Shown piece after piece: positions 52,329 through 61,264 of a stretch of 64,000 nt of DNA. The position numbers and the translations under genes are program-made. The notes under the pieces are model-generated. The model worked only from the letters and a program-made list of their open reading frames with translations, made no database searches and was not told the DNA's origin. The stretch is from Lachnospiraceae bacterium (GTDB taxonomy: Bacteria; Bacillota; Clostridia; Lachnospirales; Lachnospiraceae). The DNA lies in the NCBI GenBank assembly GCA_014799465.1, contig JAAVHZ010000020.1, positions 92,294 through 156,293 of the forward strand, given 5' to 3'. Each line of letters opens with the position of its first letter. Positions within the stretch are counted from its first letter, which is position 1.

Positions 52329-55300
52329 ATGGAATTTACACATTTACATGTACATACGGAATACAGCCTTTTGGACGGCTCATGTAAAATTAAAGAGCTT
52401 GCTTTAAGAGCAAAGGAATTGGGAATGGACAGCATTGCCGTTACTGACCATGGTGTGATGTATGGTGTCATAGATTTTTACCGTGCAGTCAGGGAAGCCG
52501 GATTAAAACCCATAATTGGATGTGAAGTATATGTTGCTCCGGGTTCGAGATTTGACAAAGAGCCGGGAGCACAGGAAAACAGATACAATCACCTTGTACT
52601 TCTTGCCGAAAATAATATAGGTTATGCCAATCTTGTAAAAATAGTGTCAAAAGGATTTACCGAAGGATTTTACTATAAGCCCCGCGTTGATTATGAGGTC
52701 TTAAACAAATATCACGAAGGAATAATAGCATTAAGTGCATGTCTTGCAGGTGAGGTACAGAGATACCTGAAACTGGGATTGTATGAAGAGGGCAGGGAGG
52801 CAGCACTGAATCTTCAGAATATATTTGGAAAGGGTAATTTCTTTTTAGAGCTGCAGGACCACGGTTTATCTGAACAGAAGATGGTCAATCAACAGCTCCT
52901 TCGTATGAGCAATGAAACAGGAATTGAACTGGTGGCAACAAATGATGTTCACTATATCAGCGAAAAAGACAGTACGGCACACGATATTTTGCTTTGTATA
53001 CAGACAGGGAAAAAAGTAAATGATGAGGACAGGATGCGATATGAAGGAGGACAGTTCTATCTGAAATCTGCGGATGAAATGGAAAAATTGTTTCCATATG
53101 CAAAGCAGGCGTTAGAAAATACCCACAAGATAGCCGAACGCTGTAATGTAGAGATAGAATTTGGTATACCTAAACTGCCAAAGTATGATGTTCCCGACGG
53201 ATATGATTCATGGGGATATTTGAAACATCTTTGCAATGAAGGATTTAAAAAGAGATATCCTAACGGTAATCAGGAGTTAGAAAAAAGATTAAAATATGAG
53301 CTTGATACTATTAATGGTATGGGATATGTAGACTACTTTCTGATTGTATGGGATTTCATAAATTATGCAAGACAAAATGATATTATGGTTGGTCCGGGAA
53401 GAGGTTCGGCAGCAGGAAGTATTGTTGCTTATTGTTTGGAAATTACAAATATTGACCCTATAAAGTACAGTTTGATTTTTGAAAGATTTCTTAATCCGGA
53501 GCGAGTGTCCATGCCTGATATTGATGTGGATTTCTGTTATGAAAGAAGGCAGGAAGTAATAGATTATGTAGTCAGAAAGTACGGAAAAGAACAAGTAGTA
53601 CAGATTGTTACCTTTGGTACACTTAAGGCAAAAGGTGTAGTAAGGGATGTGGGAAGGGTACTGGATATGCCATATGCCATTCCTGATTCTGTGGCAAAAA
53701 TGATTCCCGGCGACTTAGGTATGACTATAGACACGGCATTAAAGGTGAACAGCGATTTAAGAAATGTATATGAAAATGATGAGCAGATTCATACGCTTAT
53801 CGATATGTCAAAAAGACTGGAAGGTCTTCCGAGGCATACATCAATGCATGCAGCAGGTGTGGTCATAAGCCAGAAACCGGTGGATGAGTATGTACCTCTT
53901 GCCAAGTCGGTAGACGGACCTGTAGTTACCCAGTATGTAATGACTACACTGGAAGAACTGGGACTTTTAAAAATGGATTTTCTCGGTTTAAGGACATTGA
54001 CGGTAATTCGTGATGCAGTGGATTTGGTGGAAAAGAGCACAGGCAGGAAGATAGATATTGAGAATATAGATTACAATGATAAAGGAGTACTTGATTATAT
54101 AGGGACAGGAAAAACGGAAGGAATATTCCAGCTTGAAAGTGGTGGAATGAAAAACTTCATGAAGGAACTGAAACCGGAAAATTTAGAGGATATAATAGCC
54201 GGAATATCGCTTTACCGTCCGGGACCTATGGATTTCATACCAAAATATCTGGATGGTAAAAATAATTCAGGTACCATAACGTATGATTGCCCACAGCTTG
54301 AACCTATACTTAAGCCCACATACGGATGTATAGTATATCAGGAGCAGGTAATGCAGATAGTGCGGGATTTAGCAGGATATACCTGGGGAAGAAGTGATTT
54401 GGTAAGACGTGCCATGTCAAAAAAGAAACAGTATGTAATGGAGCAGGAGCGTAAGAACTTTATTTATGGAAATCCGGAAGAAAATGTGAAGGGATGTATC
54501 AACAATGGCGTAGATGAACAGACTGCCGGTAAGATATATGATGAAATGATGGATTTTGCAAAATATGCGTTTAATAAATCACATGCAGCTGCTTATGCAG
54601 TAGTTTCATATCAGACTGCGTATTTAAAATATTATTATCCGGTACAGTTTATGGCAGCGATAATGACCTCTGTAATTGATAATCCGGGAAAAGTCACTTC
54701 ATATATTTATACCTGCCGCAGTATGGGCATAGAAATACTTCCACCGGATATTAATGAAGGAGAGAGTGGTTTTACCGTCTCAGGAAATTCTATAAGATAT
54801 GGACTTTCGGCTATTAAGAGTGTGGGAAAGAATGTTATAGATGCTATTGTCAGTGAGCGTGAAAAGAATGGTAAATATACAAATCTTAAGAATTTTGTTG
54901 AGCGGCTGTCAGGTAAAGAGGTAAATAAACGTACAGTAGAGAGTTTTATAAAAGCAGGAGCTTTTGACAGTCTGGGAGGAAATCGCCGCCAGCTTATGAT
55001 GGTCTATGTGGCAGTTATGGATTCTGTTGGTAATGAGAGAAAACACTCGATTGACGGACAGATGTCATTATTTGACATAATGGATGAGGAAAACAAGGCA
55101 GAATTTGAAATATCAATGCCTGATGTGGAAGAGTATGACCGTGAAACAATGCTTGCATTTGAAAAAGAAGTGATAGGTGTATATGTAAGCGGACATCCCC
55201 TTGAAGATTATGCAGAAAATATGAAAAAACAGGTAACTTCATATTCTAAGGACTTTATGCATGACGAAGAAGGACATTCAGTAGTATCTGACGGACAACG

Positions 55301-55814
55301 TGTAGTTATTGGCGGAATGATATCAGAAATTAATGTTAAAATAACAAAAAAGGGTCAGCATATGGCATTTTTGTCTTTAGAGGATTTATTTGGAAATGTG
55401 GAAGTTGTGGTATTTCCCAATACATTTGAAAAGTATAGGAATCTGTTGAAAGAAGATAATAAGGTGTATATATGCGGCAAAGTTGATATAGCAGAGGAGG
55501 CACAGGGAAAGCTGGTAAGTGATAAAATAGTTGGTTTTAATCAGGTGCCTAAAGAGTTATGGATACAGTATCAAGATAAAGATGCATATCTTAACAATTT
55601 AAATGAACTTGTACCTTTATCAGCAGGAAATGGTTATGATAAAGTTATTATATATCTTAAGAATGATAAACAAAAAAAGACAATGTATGAATCATGTGAT
55701 TTGAATATGAAGCAGGATGTAATTGAAGGTCTGGCTGCGAAATATGGCAGTGATAATGTAAAAGTTATACAAAAGAGTATTGAAAAGCCAATAAAAATGA
55801 ATTACAATAATTAA
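52329..55814 (+). CDS. dnaE: DNA polymerase III subunit alpha DnaE
   Basis: 1161 residues. The PHP domain starts at once (FTHLHVHTEYSLLDG). The polymerase palm has the catalytic aspartates in MPDIDVDFCYERR, followed by YQEQVMQI and the OB-fold near the C-terminus (VVIGGMISEINVKITKKG). No exonuclease domain is inserted, so this is DnaE rather than PolC. ATG 52329 is preferred, with GGGGGT upstream; ATG 52317 overlaps that site. It is the primer-extending and lagging-strand polymerase of Bacillota. Confidence 0.96.
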   Translation: MEFTHLHVHTEYSLLDGSCKIKELALRAKELGMDSIAVTDHGVMYGVIDFYRAVREAGLKPIIGCEVYVAPGSRFDKEPGAQENRYNHLVLLAENNIGYANLVKIVSKGFTEGFYYKPRVDYEVLNKYHEGIIALSACLAGEVQRYLKLGLYEEGREAALNLQNIFGKGNFFLELQDHGLSEQKMVNQQLLRMSNETGIELVATNDVHYISEKDSTAHDILLCIQTGKKVNDEDRMRYEGGQFYLKSADEMEKLFPYAKQALENTHKIAERCNVEIEFGIPKLPKYDVPDGYDSWGYLKHLCNEGFKKRYPNGNQELEKRLKYELDTINGMGYVDYFLIVWDFINYARQNDIMVGPGRGSAAGSIVAYCLEITNIDPIKYSLIFERFLNPERVSMPDIDVDFCYERRQEVIDYVVRKYGKEQVVQIVTFGTLKAKGVVRDVGRVLDMPYAIPDSVAKMIPGDLGMTIDTALKVNSDLRNVYENDEQIHTLIDMSKRLEGLPRHTSMHAAGVVISQKPVDEYVPLAKSVDGPVVTQYVMTTLEELGLLKMDFLGLRTLTVIRDAVDLVEKSTGRKIDIENIDYNDKGVLDYIGTGKTEGIFQLESGGMKNFMKELKPENLEDIIAGISLYRPGPMDFIPKYLDGKNNSGTITYDCPQLEPILKPTYGCIVYQEQVMQIVRDLAGYTWGRSDLVRRAMSKKKQYVMEQERKNFIYGNPEENVKGCINNGVDEQTAGKIYDEMMDFAKYAFNKSHAAAYAVVSYQTAYLKYYYPVQFMAAIMTSVIDNPGKVTSYIYTCRSMGIEILPPDINEGESGFTVSGNSIRYGLSAIKSVGKNVIDAIVSEREKNGKYTNLKNFVERLSGKEVNKRTVESFIKAGAFDSLGGNRRQLMMVYVAVMDSVGNERKHSIDGQMSLFDIMDEENKAEFEISMPDVEEYDRETMLAFEKEVIGVYVSGHPLEDYAENMKKQVTSYSKDFMHDEEGHSVVSDGQRVVIGGMISEINVKITKKGQHMAFLSLEDLFGNVEVVVFPNTFEKYRNLLKEDNKVYICGKVDIAEEAQGKLVSDKIVGFNQVPKELWIQYQDKDAYLNNLNELVPLSAGNGYDKVIIYLKNDKQKKTMYESCDLNMKQDVIEGLAAKYGSDNVKVIQKSIEKPIKMNYNN

Positions 55815-55857
55815 AGTATTTTAGAGGAAAAGAACAATAACTATGGAGGAATATATT

Positions 55858-56832
55858 ATGGCAAATCAGATTAAGACTATTGGTGTATTAACAAGCGGAG
55901 GTGATGCTCCGGGAATGAATGCAGCTATACGTGCAGTTGTAAGGATAGCACTTTCTAAAGGACTTACAGTAAAGGGAATCCAGAGAGGATATTCAGGACT
56001 TTTAAATGAAGAAATAATTGATATGGATGCAAAGAGTGTTGCAGATACGATACAGAAAGGCGGTACTATTCTTTACACTGCAAGATGTGAGGAAATGAGA
56101 ACACCTGAGGGTCAGAAGAAGGCAGCAGACATTTGTAAAAAGCATGGAATAGAAGGTCTTGTAGTTATAGGAGGAGATGGTTCTTTTCAGGGAGCACAGA
56201 AACTTGCCCATCTTGGAATAAATACTATTGGTGTGCCGGGAACCATTGACCTTGATATTGCATGTACAGAGTATACGATAGGATTTGATACGGCTGTAAA
56301 TACGGCAATGGAAGCTATAGACAAGATTCGTGATACTTCAACATCACATGAAAGATGCAGTGTAATTGAGGTTATGGGACGAAGTGCAGGTTATATAGCA
56401 TTATGGTGTGGTATAGCAAATGGTGCTGAAGATATTCTTCTTCCTGAGAGATGGGACGGAGATGTGGACAGGCTCATTGAACATATAAAAGAGACAAAAG
56501 CAAGAGGAAAGAAACATCATATCGTTATCAATGCGGAAGGTATCGGCAATTCTCAGGCTCTGGCTAAGAGAATAGAAGAAGAAACAGGTATGGAGACAAG
56601 AGCTACAATTCTCGGTCATCTGCAGAGAGGCGGAAGTCCTACATGTAAGGACAGAGTATATGCTTCACTAATGGGTGCATATGCAGTAGACCTTTTATGT
56701 CAGGGCAAGAGCAACAGAGTAGTAGCTTACTCAAAAGGACAGTATGTGGACTTTGAAATAGATGAGGCACTTGCAATGAAGAAGGATATTGATGACTATC
56801 AGTTTGATGTAAGCAAGCATCTTGCAAGATAA
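55858..56832 (+). CDS. pfkA: ATP-dependent 6-phosphofructokinase
   Basis: 324 residues. ATP loop TSGGDAPGMNAAIRA, GGDGSFQGA (Gly104 type, so ATP rather than PPi) and the catalytic PGTIDLDIACTEYTIGFDTA. Most PfkA proteins have TIDND here; this one has Leu in place of Asn128 while both aspartates remain. GRSAGYIAL and HLQRGGSPT complete the sites. TGGAGG precedes ATG 55858. It catalyses the committed step of glycolysis. Confidence 0.95.
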   Translation: MANQIKTIGVLTSGGDAPGMNAAIRAVVRIALSKGLTVKGIQRGYSGLLNEEIIDMDAKSVADTIQKGGTILYTARCEEMRTPEGQKKAADICKKHGIEGLVVIGGDGSFQGAQKLAHLGINTIGVPGTIDLDIACTEYTIGFDTAVNTAMEAIDKIRDTSTSHERCSVIEVMGRSAGYIALWCGIANGAEDILLPERWDGDVDRLIEHIKETKARGKKHHIVINAEGIGNSQALAKRIEEETGMETRATILGHLQRGGSPTCKDRVYASLMGAYAVDLLCQGKSNRVVAYSKGQYVDFEIDEALAMKKDIDDYQFDVSKHLAR

Positions 56833-56837
56833 ATATT

Positions 56838-57632
56838 ATGATTACATCAACAGCTAATGCACAGGTTAAAAATTTAATTCAGATTTTGAATAAACCTAAA
56901 GTCCGCAGGGAACAGGGGGTATTTGCAGTAGAAGGAATTAAAATGTTCCTTGAAATACCCCGTCATAGGCTTGTTAAGACATATGTGTCTGAAAAATTTA
57001 TATCAAATCCACAATTAAGCACATATGTGGAAAAATGTGATTATGAAGTAGTGAATAATGAGGTATTCAGACATATTTCTGATACAGTTACACCGCAGGG
57101 AATACTTGCAGTTGTAAAGCAAAAAGAATTATTTACAGAAGATATGTTTTTAAAAGACAGAGGTAATATTTTTCTGATATTGGAAGATGTACAGGACCCG
57201 GGCAATCTGGGAACCATAGTCAGAACAGCAGAAGGTGCAGGAGTCAGTGGTATTATAATGACAAAAAATACTGTTGATATATATAATCCCAAAGTTATCC
57301 GTTCCACTATGGGGGCAATATTCCGGGTTCCATTTGTATATACTGATAATATGGAAATGGTTATTAAGACACTTAAGGATAAGAATACAGTTATTGCCGC
57401 AGCTCATCTTAGTGGAAAAAGAAATTATTTTGATGAGGATTTTACGGGAAATACAGCATTTATAGTTGGTAATGAGTCAAATGGAATAAGTGAGAAAATG
57501 GCATCTTATGCAGATTTACTTGTAAAAATACCGATGCGGGGGAAAGTGGAATCGCTAAATGCATCTGTAGCGGCATCAATACTTATGTATGAGGCATTTC
57601 GACAGTGTGAAAAGTGTGAGAAGAAAATCTAA
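56838..57632 (+). CDS. TrmH/SpoU-family RNA 2'-O-methyltransferase
   Basis: 264 residues. An N-terminal RNA-binding region (PKVRREQGVFAVEGIKMF) precedes the SPOUT knot domain with its three motifs: VQDPGNLGTIVRTAEGAG, FIVGNESNGISEKM and IPMRGKVESLNASVAASILM. It probably methylates 23S rRNA; the exact nucleotide cannot be told. It begins five bases after pfkA. Its last nine codons (CEKCEKKI and stop) lie within the palindromic element at 57614, so the element supplied or altered the C-terminus. Confidence 0.92.
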   Translation: MITSTANAQVKNLIQILNKPKVRREQGVFAVEGIKMFLEIPRHRLVKTYVSEKFISNPQLSTYVEKCDYEVVNNEVFRHISDTVTPQGILAVVKQKELFTEDMFLKDRGNIFLILEDVQDPGNLGTIVRTAEGAGVSGIIMTKNTVDIYNPKVIRSTMGAIFRVPFVYTDNMEMVIKTLKDKNTVIAAAHLSGKRNYFDEDFTGNTAFIVGNESNGISEKMASYADLLVKIPMRGKVESLNASVAASILMYEAFRQCEKCEKKI

Positions 57633-57674
57633 GGCAGCAAAATACGCAGCCTAAGATTTTCTAAAATCTCACAC
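57614..57674. repeat. Palindromic element overlapping the methylase 3' end, copy 2
   Basis: GTGTGAGAAGAAAATCT...AGGC pairs with GCCT...AGATTTTCT...TCTCACAC (61 bp). It shares its outer arms and core with 47132-47191, while the middle stem has changed on both sides and still pairs. Confidence 0.7.
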
Positions 57675-57675
57675 T

Positions 57676-57701
57676 GAAGAATCGCTTAGGCGATTCTTCT
57701 T
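57676..57701 (+). terminator. Terminator after the methylase gene
   Basis: GAAGAATCGC (57676-57685) and GCGATTCTTC (57690-57699) form a perfect 10-bp stem with a TTAG tetraloop, followed by TT. It directly follows palindromic element copy 2. Confidence 0.7.
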
Positions 57702-57765
57702 GAATTATATATCTTATAGGATATATTATAAAGTGTTATGTATTGTTAGTGGTGAGCTTATTTGC

Positions 57766-58146
57766 ATGACAGGGTGGTTGGTTATGATATATGTTGTAAT
57801 AAATCTTCTTTGTTTTAGTTTGATATTTTTTCTGGGGAAACATGCTGGTGATGCTATGGTGGGTTTCCAAAGTATTATTTTAGTTGGTGAATACATACTT
57901 GTTTTGTTTAATTACCGGAAAAAATACATATCAAAATATTTTATCATTTTTAGTGTATGTTCGTGTGTGTCACAAATATTAATATATGCTTTTTTAGAAA
58001 GAATGAAAATCTTTAATATAAATAGTGGTCCGCTAAGTGGCGGAGAGTTTGCTCTTTTGTTCTATTATGCAATTTTAATAATTTTTAACATTCTATTATG
58101 GATAACAAATATAGTGAAATTTATTATATGCAAATTTAGCAGGTAG
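57766..58146 (+). CDS. Small hypothetical membrane protein
   Basis: 126 residues with about four hydrophobic helices (WLVMIYVVINLLCFSLIFFL, FQSIILVGEYILVLF, YFIIFSVCSCVSQILIYAF, LLFYYAILIIFNILLWITNI). No family is recognised. ATG 57766 is chosen; an in-frame TTG at 57700 would overlap the terminator, and no strong ribosome-binding site is seen for either. It marks the beginning of the accessory DNA after the housekeeping block. Confidence 0.55.
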   Translation: MTGWLVMIYVVINLLCFSLIFFLGKHAGDAMVGFQSIILVGEYILVLFNYRKKYISKYFIIFSVCSCVSQILIYAFLERMKIFNINSGPLSGGEFALLFYYAILIIFNILLWITNIVKFIICKFSR

Positions 58147-58204
58147 TGAAATTTTAGATTAGGGAGGAATCGTGTGGACAGAAATCCTCGTTAATACACA
58201 ATAG

Positions 58205-58334
58205 TTTATTCCCGCGAGCAACGAGCCAAGTGGCTGCTTGCAGACATTTGGCGACTGCCGCGAGGGTCAAATACCCCGCAGCTTGCTGCGTTACAAATTT
58301 GATACCCCGTCAGCTTGCTGCGGGGTATTTGACT
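58205..58334 (+). repeat. 130-bp structured repeat, copy B
   Basis: Almost identical to copy A at 30378. The terminal stem is GTCAAATACCCCGCAGC (58266-58282) with its complement (58317-58333), enclosing a second GCTTGCTG repeat. Its last base is the first base of the reverse-strand stop codon of the transposase-family gene, so the element may also act as that gene's terminator. Confidence 0.9.
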
Positions 58335-59296
58335 CAGTTTTCATTTATACATAGGTATTCATTTGCGGTATCTTCTGAAATATTATACTGTTCCATAATT
58401 AATTTCTTTATTCTCATATCTGTATAATTTTCTTTGCGTAATAATAGTATTGTGCTTTTAATGCCCTTCGCAATGCCTTTTTCAATGCCCTCTTCCATGA
58501 TTGCCTCACTTAAATTACACATAACACTCACCTTCCTGTCTAAGTCTTCTGTCATAGGTATATTATATTCAGTTTCAATGATTTTTTTCTTTTCACCCGA
58601 ATCGAGTTCAGAAGTAAACAAAACACTCAGCAGCCTGTTCAATTTAAAATTTTTCTTATTATCAAAGATGTTTTTTGAAAGGCAGATTGTAATTACACTT
58701 ATCAAATCAAATCTGGTCTTATTCAAAGGAAAGTTTCCTAAAATGTTTTTTTGGACAAATGAATATTCTGTTATGGTATTTTCAGCATATTTTGGAGTAT
58801 CCATGCAAATCCAGATAGAATATACCTTTTTTATATTGTTATAGTCAGAGTTTCCAAATTCTGTACCTGCTTGTGATGAAATCATTCTTGCACCATAATA
58901 GATACATCTTGTCACAATATCATATCCCGGATAATAGTCTTTTTGCGCTTCTATATCTACAATAAGCTTGAGCATAGATTTTTTATCAGGAGTCCATACA
59001 AAAAATCTTACATCATATGTAACTTTACCTTCATTTGGAGTGCTGTCCTCATTAGACAATCCGGTGACTTTTGGGTTGATTGTTCCTCCGGGAAAAACGG
59101 GTACTTCAGATACCTGAGGAGTACCTTCAATTAATGGAATAATATCTTCAGGAGCAACATTCCTAAATTCAGGCACTGAGCTGGAAAGAATGTGGGCGAG
59201 AATGATTTTTTCAGCTAAAAGTTCTTTTGCATTTTCATCATATGCTGCCCTGGGGTTTGTAGTATCAATAGTTCGTGATATTTCTGTTTCGGTCAT
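58334..59296 (-). CDS. PD-(D/E)XK nuclease family (Rpn-like) transposase protein
   Basis: 320 residues. The nuclease core shows YDVRFFVW with an Asp, then KLIVDIEAQKD, the D...ExQ version of the PD-(D/E)XK site, and YDIVTRCIYYGARMIS. The C-terminal part has GIEKGIAKGIKSTILLL and a helical tail. Such proteins are abundant in Lachnospiraceae and are annotated as Rpn-type recombination-promoting nucleases or transposases. ATG 59296 has AAGGGGG upstream. No flanking inverted repeats were found. Confidence 0.82.
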   Translation of the reverse strand: MTETEISRTIDTTNPRAAYDENAKELLAEKIILAHILSSSVPEFRNVAPEDIIPLIEGTPQVSEVPVFPGGTINPKVTGLSNEDSTPNEGKVTYDVRFFVWTPDKKSMLKLIVDIEAQKDYYPGYDIVTRCIYYGARMISSQAGTEFGNSDYNNIKKVYSIWICMDTPKYAENTITEYSFVQKNILGNFPLNKTRFDLISVITICLSKNIFDNKKNFKLNRLLSVLFTSELDSGEKKKIIETEYNIPMTEDLDRKVSVMCNLSEAIMEEGIEKGIAKGIKSTILLLRKENYTDMRIKKLIMEQYNISEDTANEYLCINEN

Positions 59297-59494
59297 TTGC
59301 TTTCCCCCTTATTATAAAACTTTCTCATTAGTTTGGCTATCATTATTTATAAAATTAATATATCACATATAGAAAACAAAATCAATATATTAACTAAGAA
59401 TATATAAAATATACACTTGAAGAATTTATTTATATGAATTACCATAGAAAATAGTAAATTTAGAAAGTATTTAATGAAAAAAGGAGGAAGTGCA

Positions 59495-60079
59495 GTGGGA
59501 TATTTTATTATTATAGCAATCGTATTAGTGGTTGGTGTACTGAATATCAAAACAGTACCACAATCACAGGCATATGTTATTGAGAGGCTTGGAGAATATA
59601 AGGAAGTGTGGTCTGAAGGGCTCCATTTCAAAATGCCTTTTATTGACCAGATAGTAAAAAAGGTTAATTTAAAAGAACAGATGGAGGATTTTCCGCTACA
59701 GCCGATTATTACAAAGGACAATATCATGTTAAAAATAGACGCTACATTCTACTATCATATAGTGGATGCAAAATCATATGCTTATAGTGTTGAAAATCCG
59801 ATTAAAGATGTTGAAAGTCTTATCTCTGTAGCCCTTAGAAATATAGTTGGTAATTTGGAAATGGATGATGCCATTTCATCAAGAGAGTATATTAACGCAA
59901 AAACCAGAGAAGTAATGGATAGGGCATTGATGAGGTGGGGAATTAAGATTATAAAGGTAGAGGTTAAAAATATTATTCCGCCTGAGGAAATAACAGATTC
60001 AATAGCAAAACAGATGAAAGCTGAATATGAAAGACAGGCACTTCTTGATGAGTATAGAAACAGGGAAACGGAAATGTAA
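59495..60079 (+). CDS. SPFH/band-7 (stomatin-like) protein, C-terminally short
   Basis: 194 residues. An N-terminal membrane helix (YFIIIAIVLVVGVLNI) is followed by the band-7 domain (VIERLGEYKEVWSEGLHFKM, FYYHIVDAKSYAYSVENP, NIIPPEEITDSIAKQMKAE). Relatives continue with a long Ala/Glu-rich coiled coil; here the protein stops at RNRETEM. The IS200-type element begins about 160 bp downstream, so loss of the 3' end may be linked to mobile-element activity. GTG 59495 has AAGGAGG at 59481-59487; ATG 59474 lies before it. Confidence 0.8.
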   Translation: MGYFIIIAIVLVVGVLNIKTVPQSQAYVIERLGEYKEVWSEGLHFKMPFIDQIVKKVNLKEQMEDFPLQPIITKDNIMLKIDATFYYHIVDAKSYAYSVENPIKDVESLISVALRNIVGNLEMDDAISSREYINAKTREVMDRALMRWGIKIIKVEVKNIIPPEEITDSIAKQMKAEYERQALLDEYRNRETEM

Positions 60080-60235
60080 AATTACTATTTTTGAGATTAA
60101 TGAGCTAAAATAATGCTTGCGATGTATTGGTGATTGTTGCAAGGATGAAATCCCTCATAGCTTACTGTAAAGAATTTCACTCAAGTATAAGTTGGAGTAT
60201 GACATTTCAATCGGATAAAAAACTTTATTGTCTGT

Positions 60236-60866
60236 ATAATGGGGTTAAAACCCTCGCCTTAAGGCGAAACCTTTAGGTCAACCCCATATCTTCAAGTTTA
60301 GAAAAGTAAAAAGTAGAGATACTAAGCTTGAGGTGAATAATATGGAACATTATAGAAAATCGTCACATTGTACGTATGATATCAAGTATCATCTGGTATG
60401 GATTACAAAATACAGGAAACTGGTGATTACGGAGAAGATAGCATTACGAACAAGGGAATTAATCCGAATCGTATATCAAAGTAATGAAGTGGAAATTCTG
60501 GCAAGGAATGTAGGAAGTGACCATATACATCTGTTAGTGTCAGTGCCGCCCCATTTGTCTGCAAGCAAGCTTGTACAGTATATAAAAGGAAACACATCTA
60601 GGAAATTGCAGATGGAATATAAAGAACTGAACAGGCAGTTTTGGGGACAGCATTTGTGGGCAAGAGGCCACTTTGTGGCAAGCAGTGGAAATGTAACAGA
60701 CGAAATAATCAAAGAATATATCAAAAATCAAGATATGCAGGAGAGAAGCAATTCAGATAACTTCGAGATAGGATAAAAGTAGTGTGGTAGGAATAATGTG
60801 GAGTGTGAGCAACTTTAGGTTGCTTTAGCGGCAAACCGAACCTACCGGCTCTAGCCGGTAGTGGTT
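60236..60866 (+). mobile_element. IS200/IS605-type element (tnpA only)
   Basis: One Y1 transposase gene is flanked by end hairpins. Left: ATGGGGTT (60239-60246) with AACCCCAT (60280-60287), enclosing GCCTTAAGGC (60256-60265). Right: AGCAAC/GTTGCT (60808-60824) and CTACCGGCT/AGCCGGTAG (60842-60861). There is no tnpB. Ends lack terminal inverted repeats, as expected for this family, so the exact borders are uncertain. Confidence 0.75.
60342..60776 (+). CDS. tnpA: IS200/IS605-family Y1 transposase TnpA
   Basis: 144 residues, full length for TnpA. The HUH metal site is His61-Ile-His63 (SDHIHLLVSVPP) and the nucleophile is probably Tyr126 (IIKEYIKNQ). YHLVWITKYRKLVI and FWGQHLWARGHFVAS are family signatures. 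It cuts and joins single-stranded DNA at the hairpin ends. ATG 60342 has GAGGTG upstream. The frame is intact, so the element may be active. Confidence 0.93.
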   Translation: MEHYRKSSHCTYDIKYHLVWITKYRKLVITEKIALRTRELIRIVYQSNEVEILARNVGSDHIHLLVSVPPHLSASKLVQYIKGNTSRKLQMEYKELNRQFWGQHLWARGHFVASSGNVTDEIIKEYIKNQDMQERSNSDNFEIG

Positions 60867-60870
60867 CAGT

Positions 60871-61264
60871 TAATTTAAATGAATATAGAAAAGAATTTTA
60901 CAAGGAAAATTGTGTTGCTAAGATTCTATCATAGAATAACATTTGATGCAAATAATACATTGTGATATATTCAGACGTTATATAGAGTGCTTGTTGTAGT
61001 GATGTCTATTTGATACAAAAAAATGGTTATAAGCTTTAAAAGTGGTTTGGTTGTAATGAATTTATTGAAAATATTGTATGCCTCTTATATGATTCCTAAT
61101 CTTGAAATTATATTTGACTAAGTTATAAATGTATGAGAAAATGTAAATAAGTTAAAATGATACAATGAGTAAGGGGTATAGAAAAGGGGAAAATCTAAAT
61201 ACAAGTTTTGCATTTTTTCTAAATAAATGCCCCTCAAATGAATACACATAGGAGGAGCAAAATA
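60871..61264 (+). other. Leader region of the Rhs gene
   Basis: About 390 bp without a gene. A possible promoter is TTGAAA (61102-61107), 16-base spacer, TATAAA (61124-61129). Further on, AGGGG near 61172 could pair with CCCCT near 61232. The region is very AT-rich and no other feature was seen. Confidence 0.4.

Noticed and set aside
55858..56832. PPi-dependent phosphofructokinase
   Set aside because: The GGDGS motif has Gly at the position that is Asp in PPi enzymes.
60236..60866. Full IS605/IS607 element with tnpB and omega RNA
   Set aside because: Only tnpA is present; no RuvC-type TnpB frame occurs on either strand nearby.
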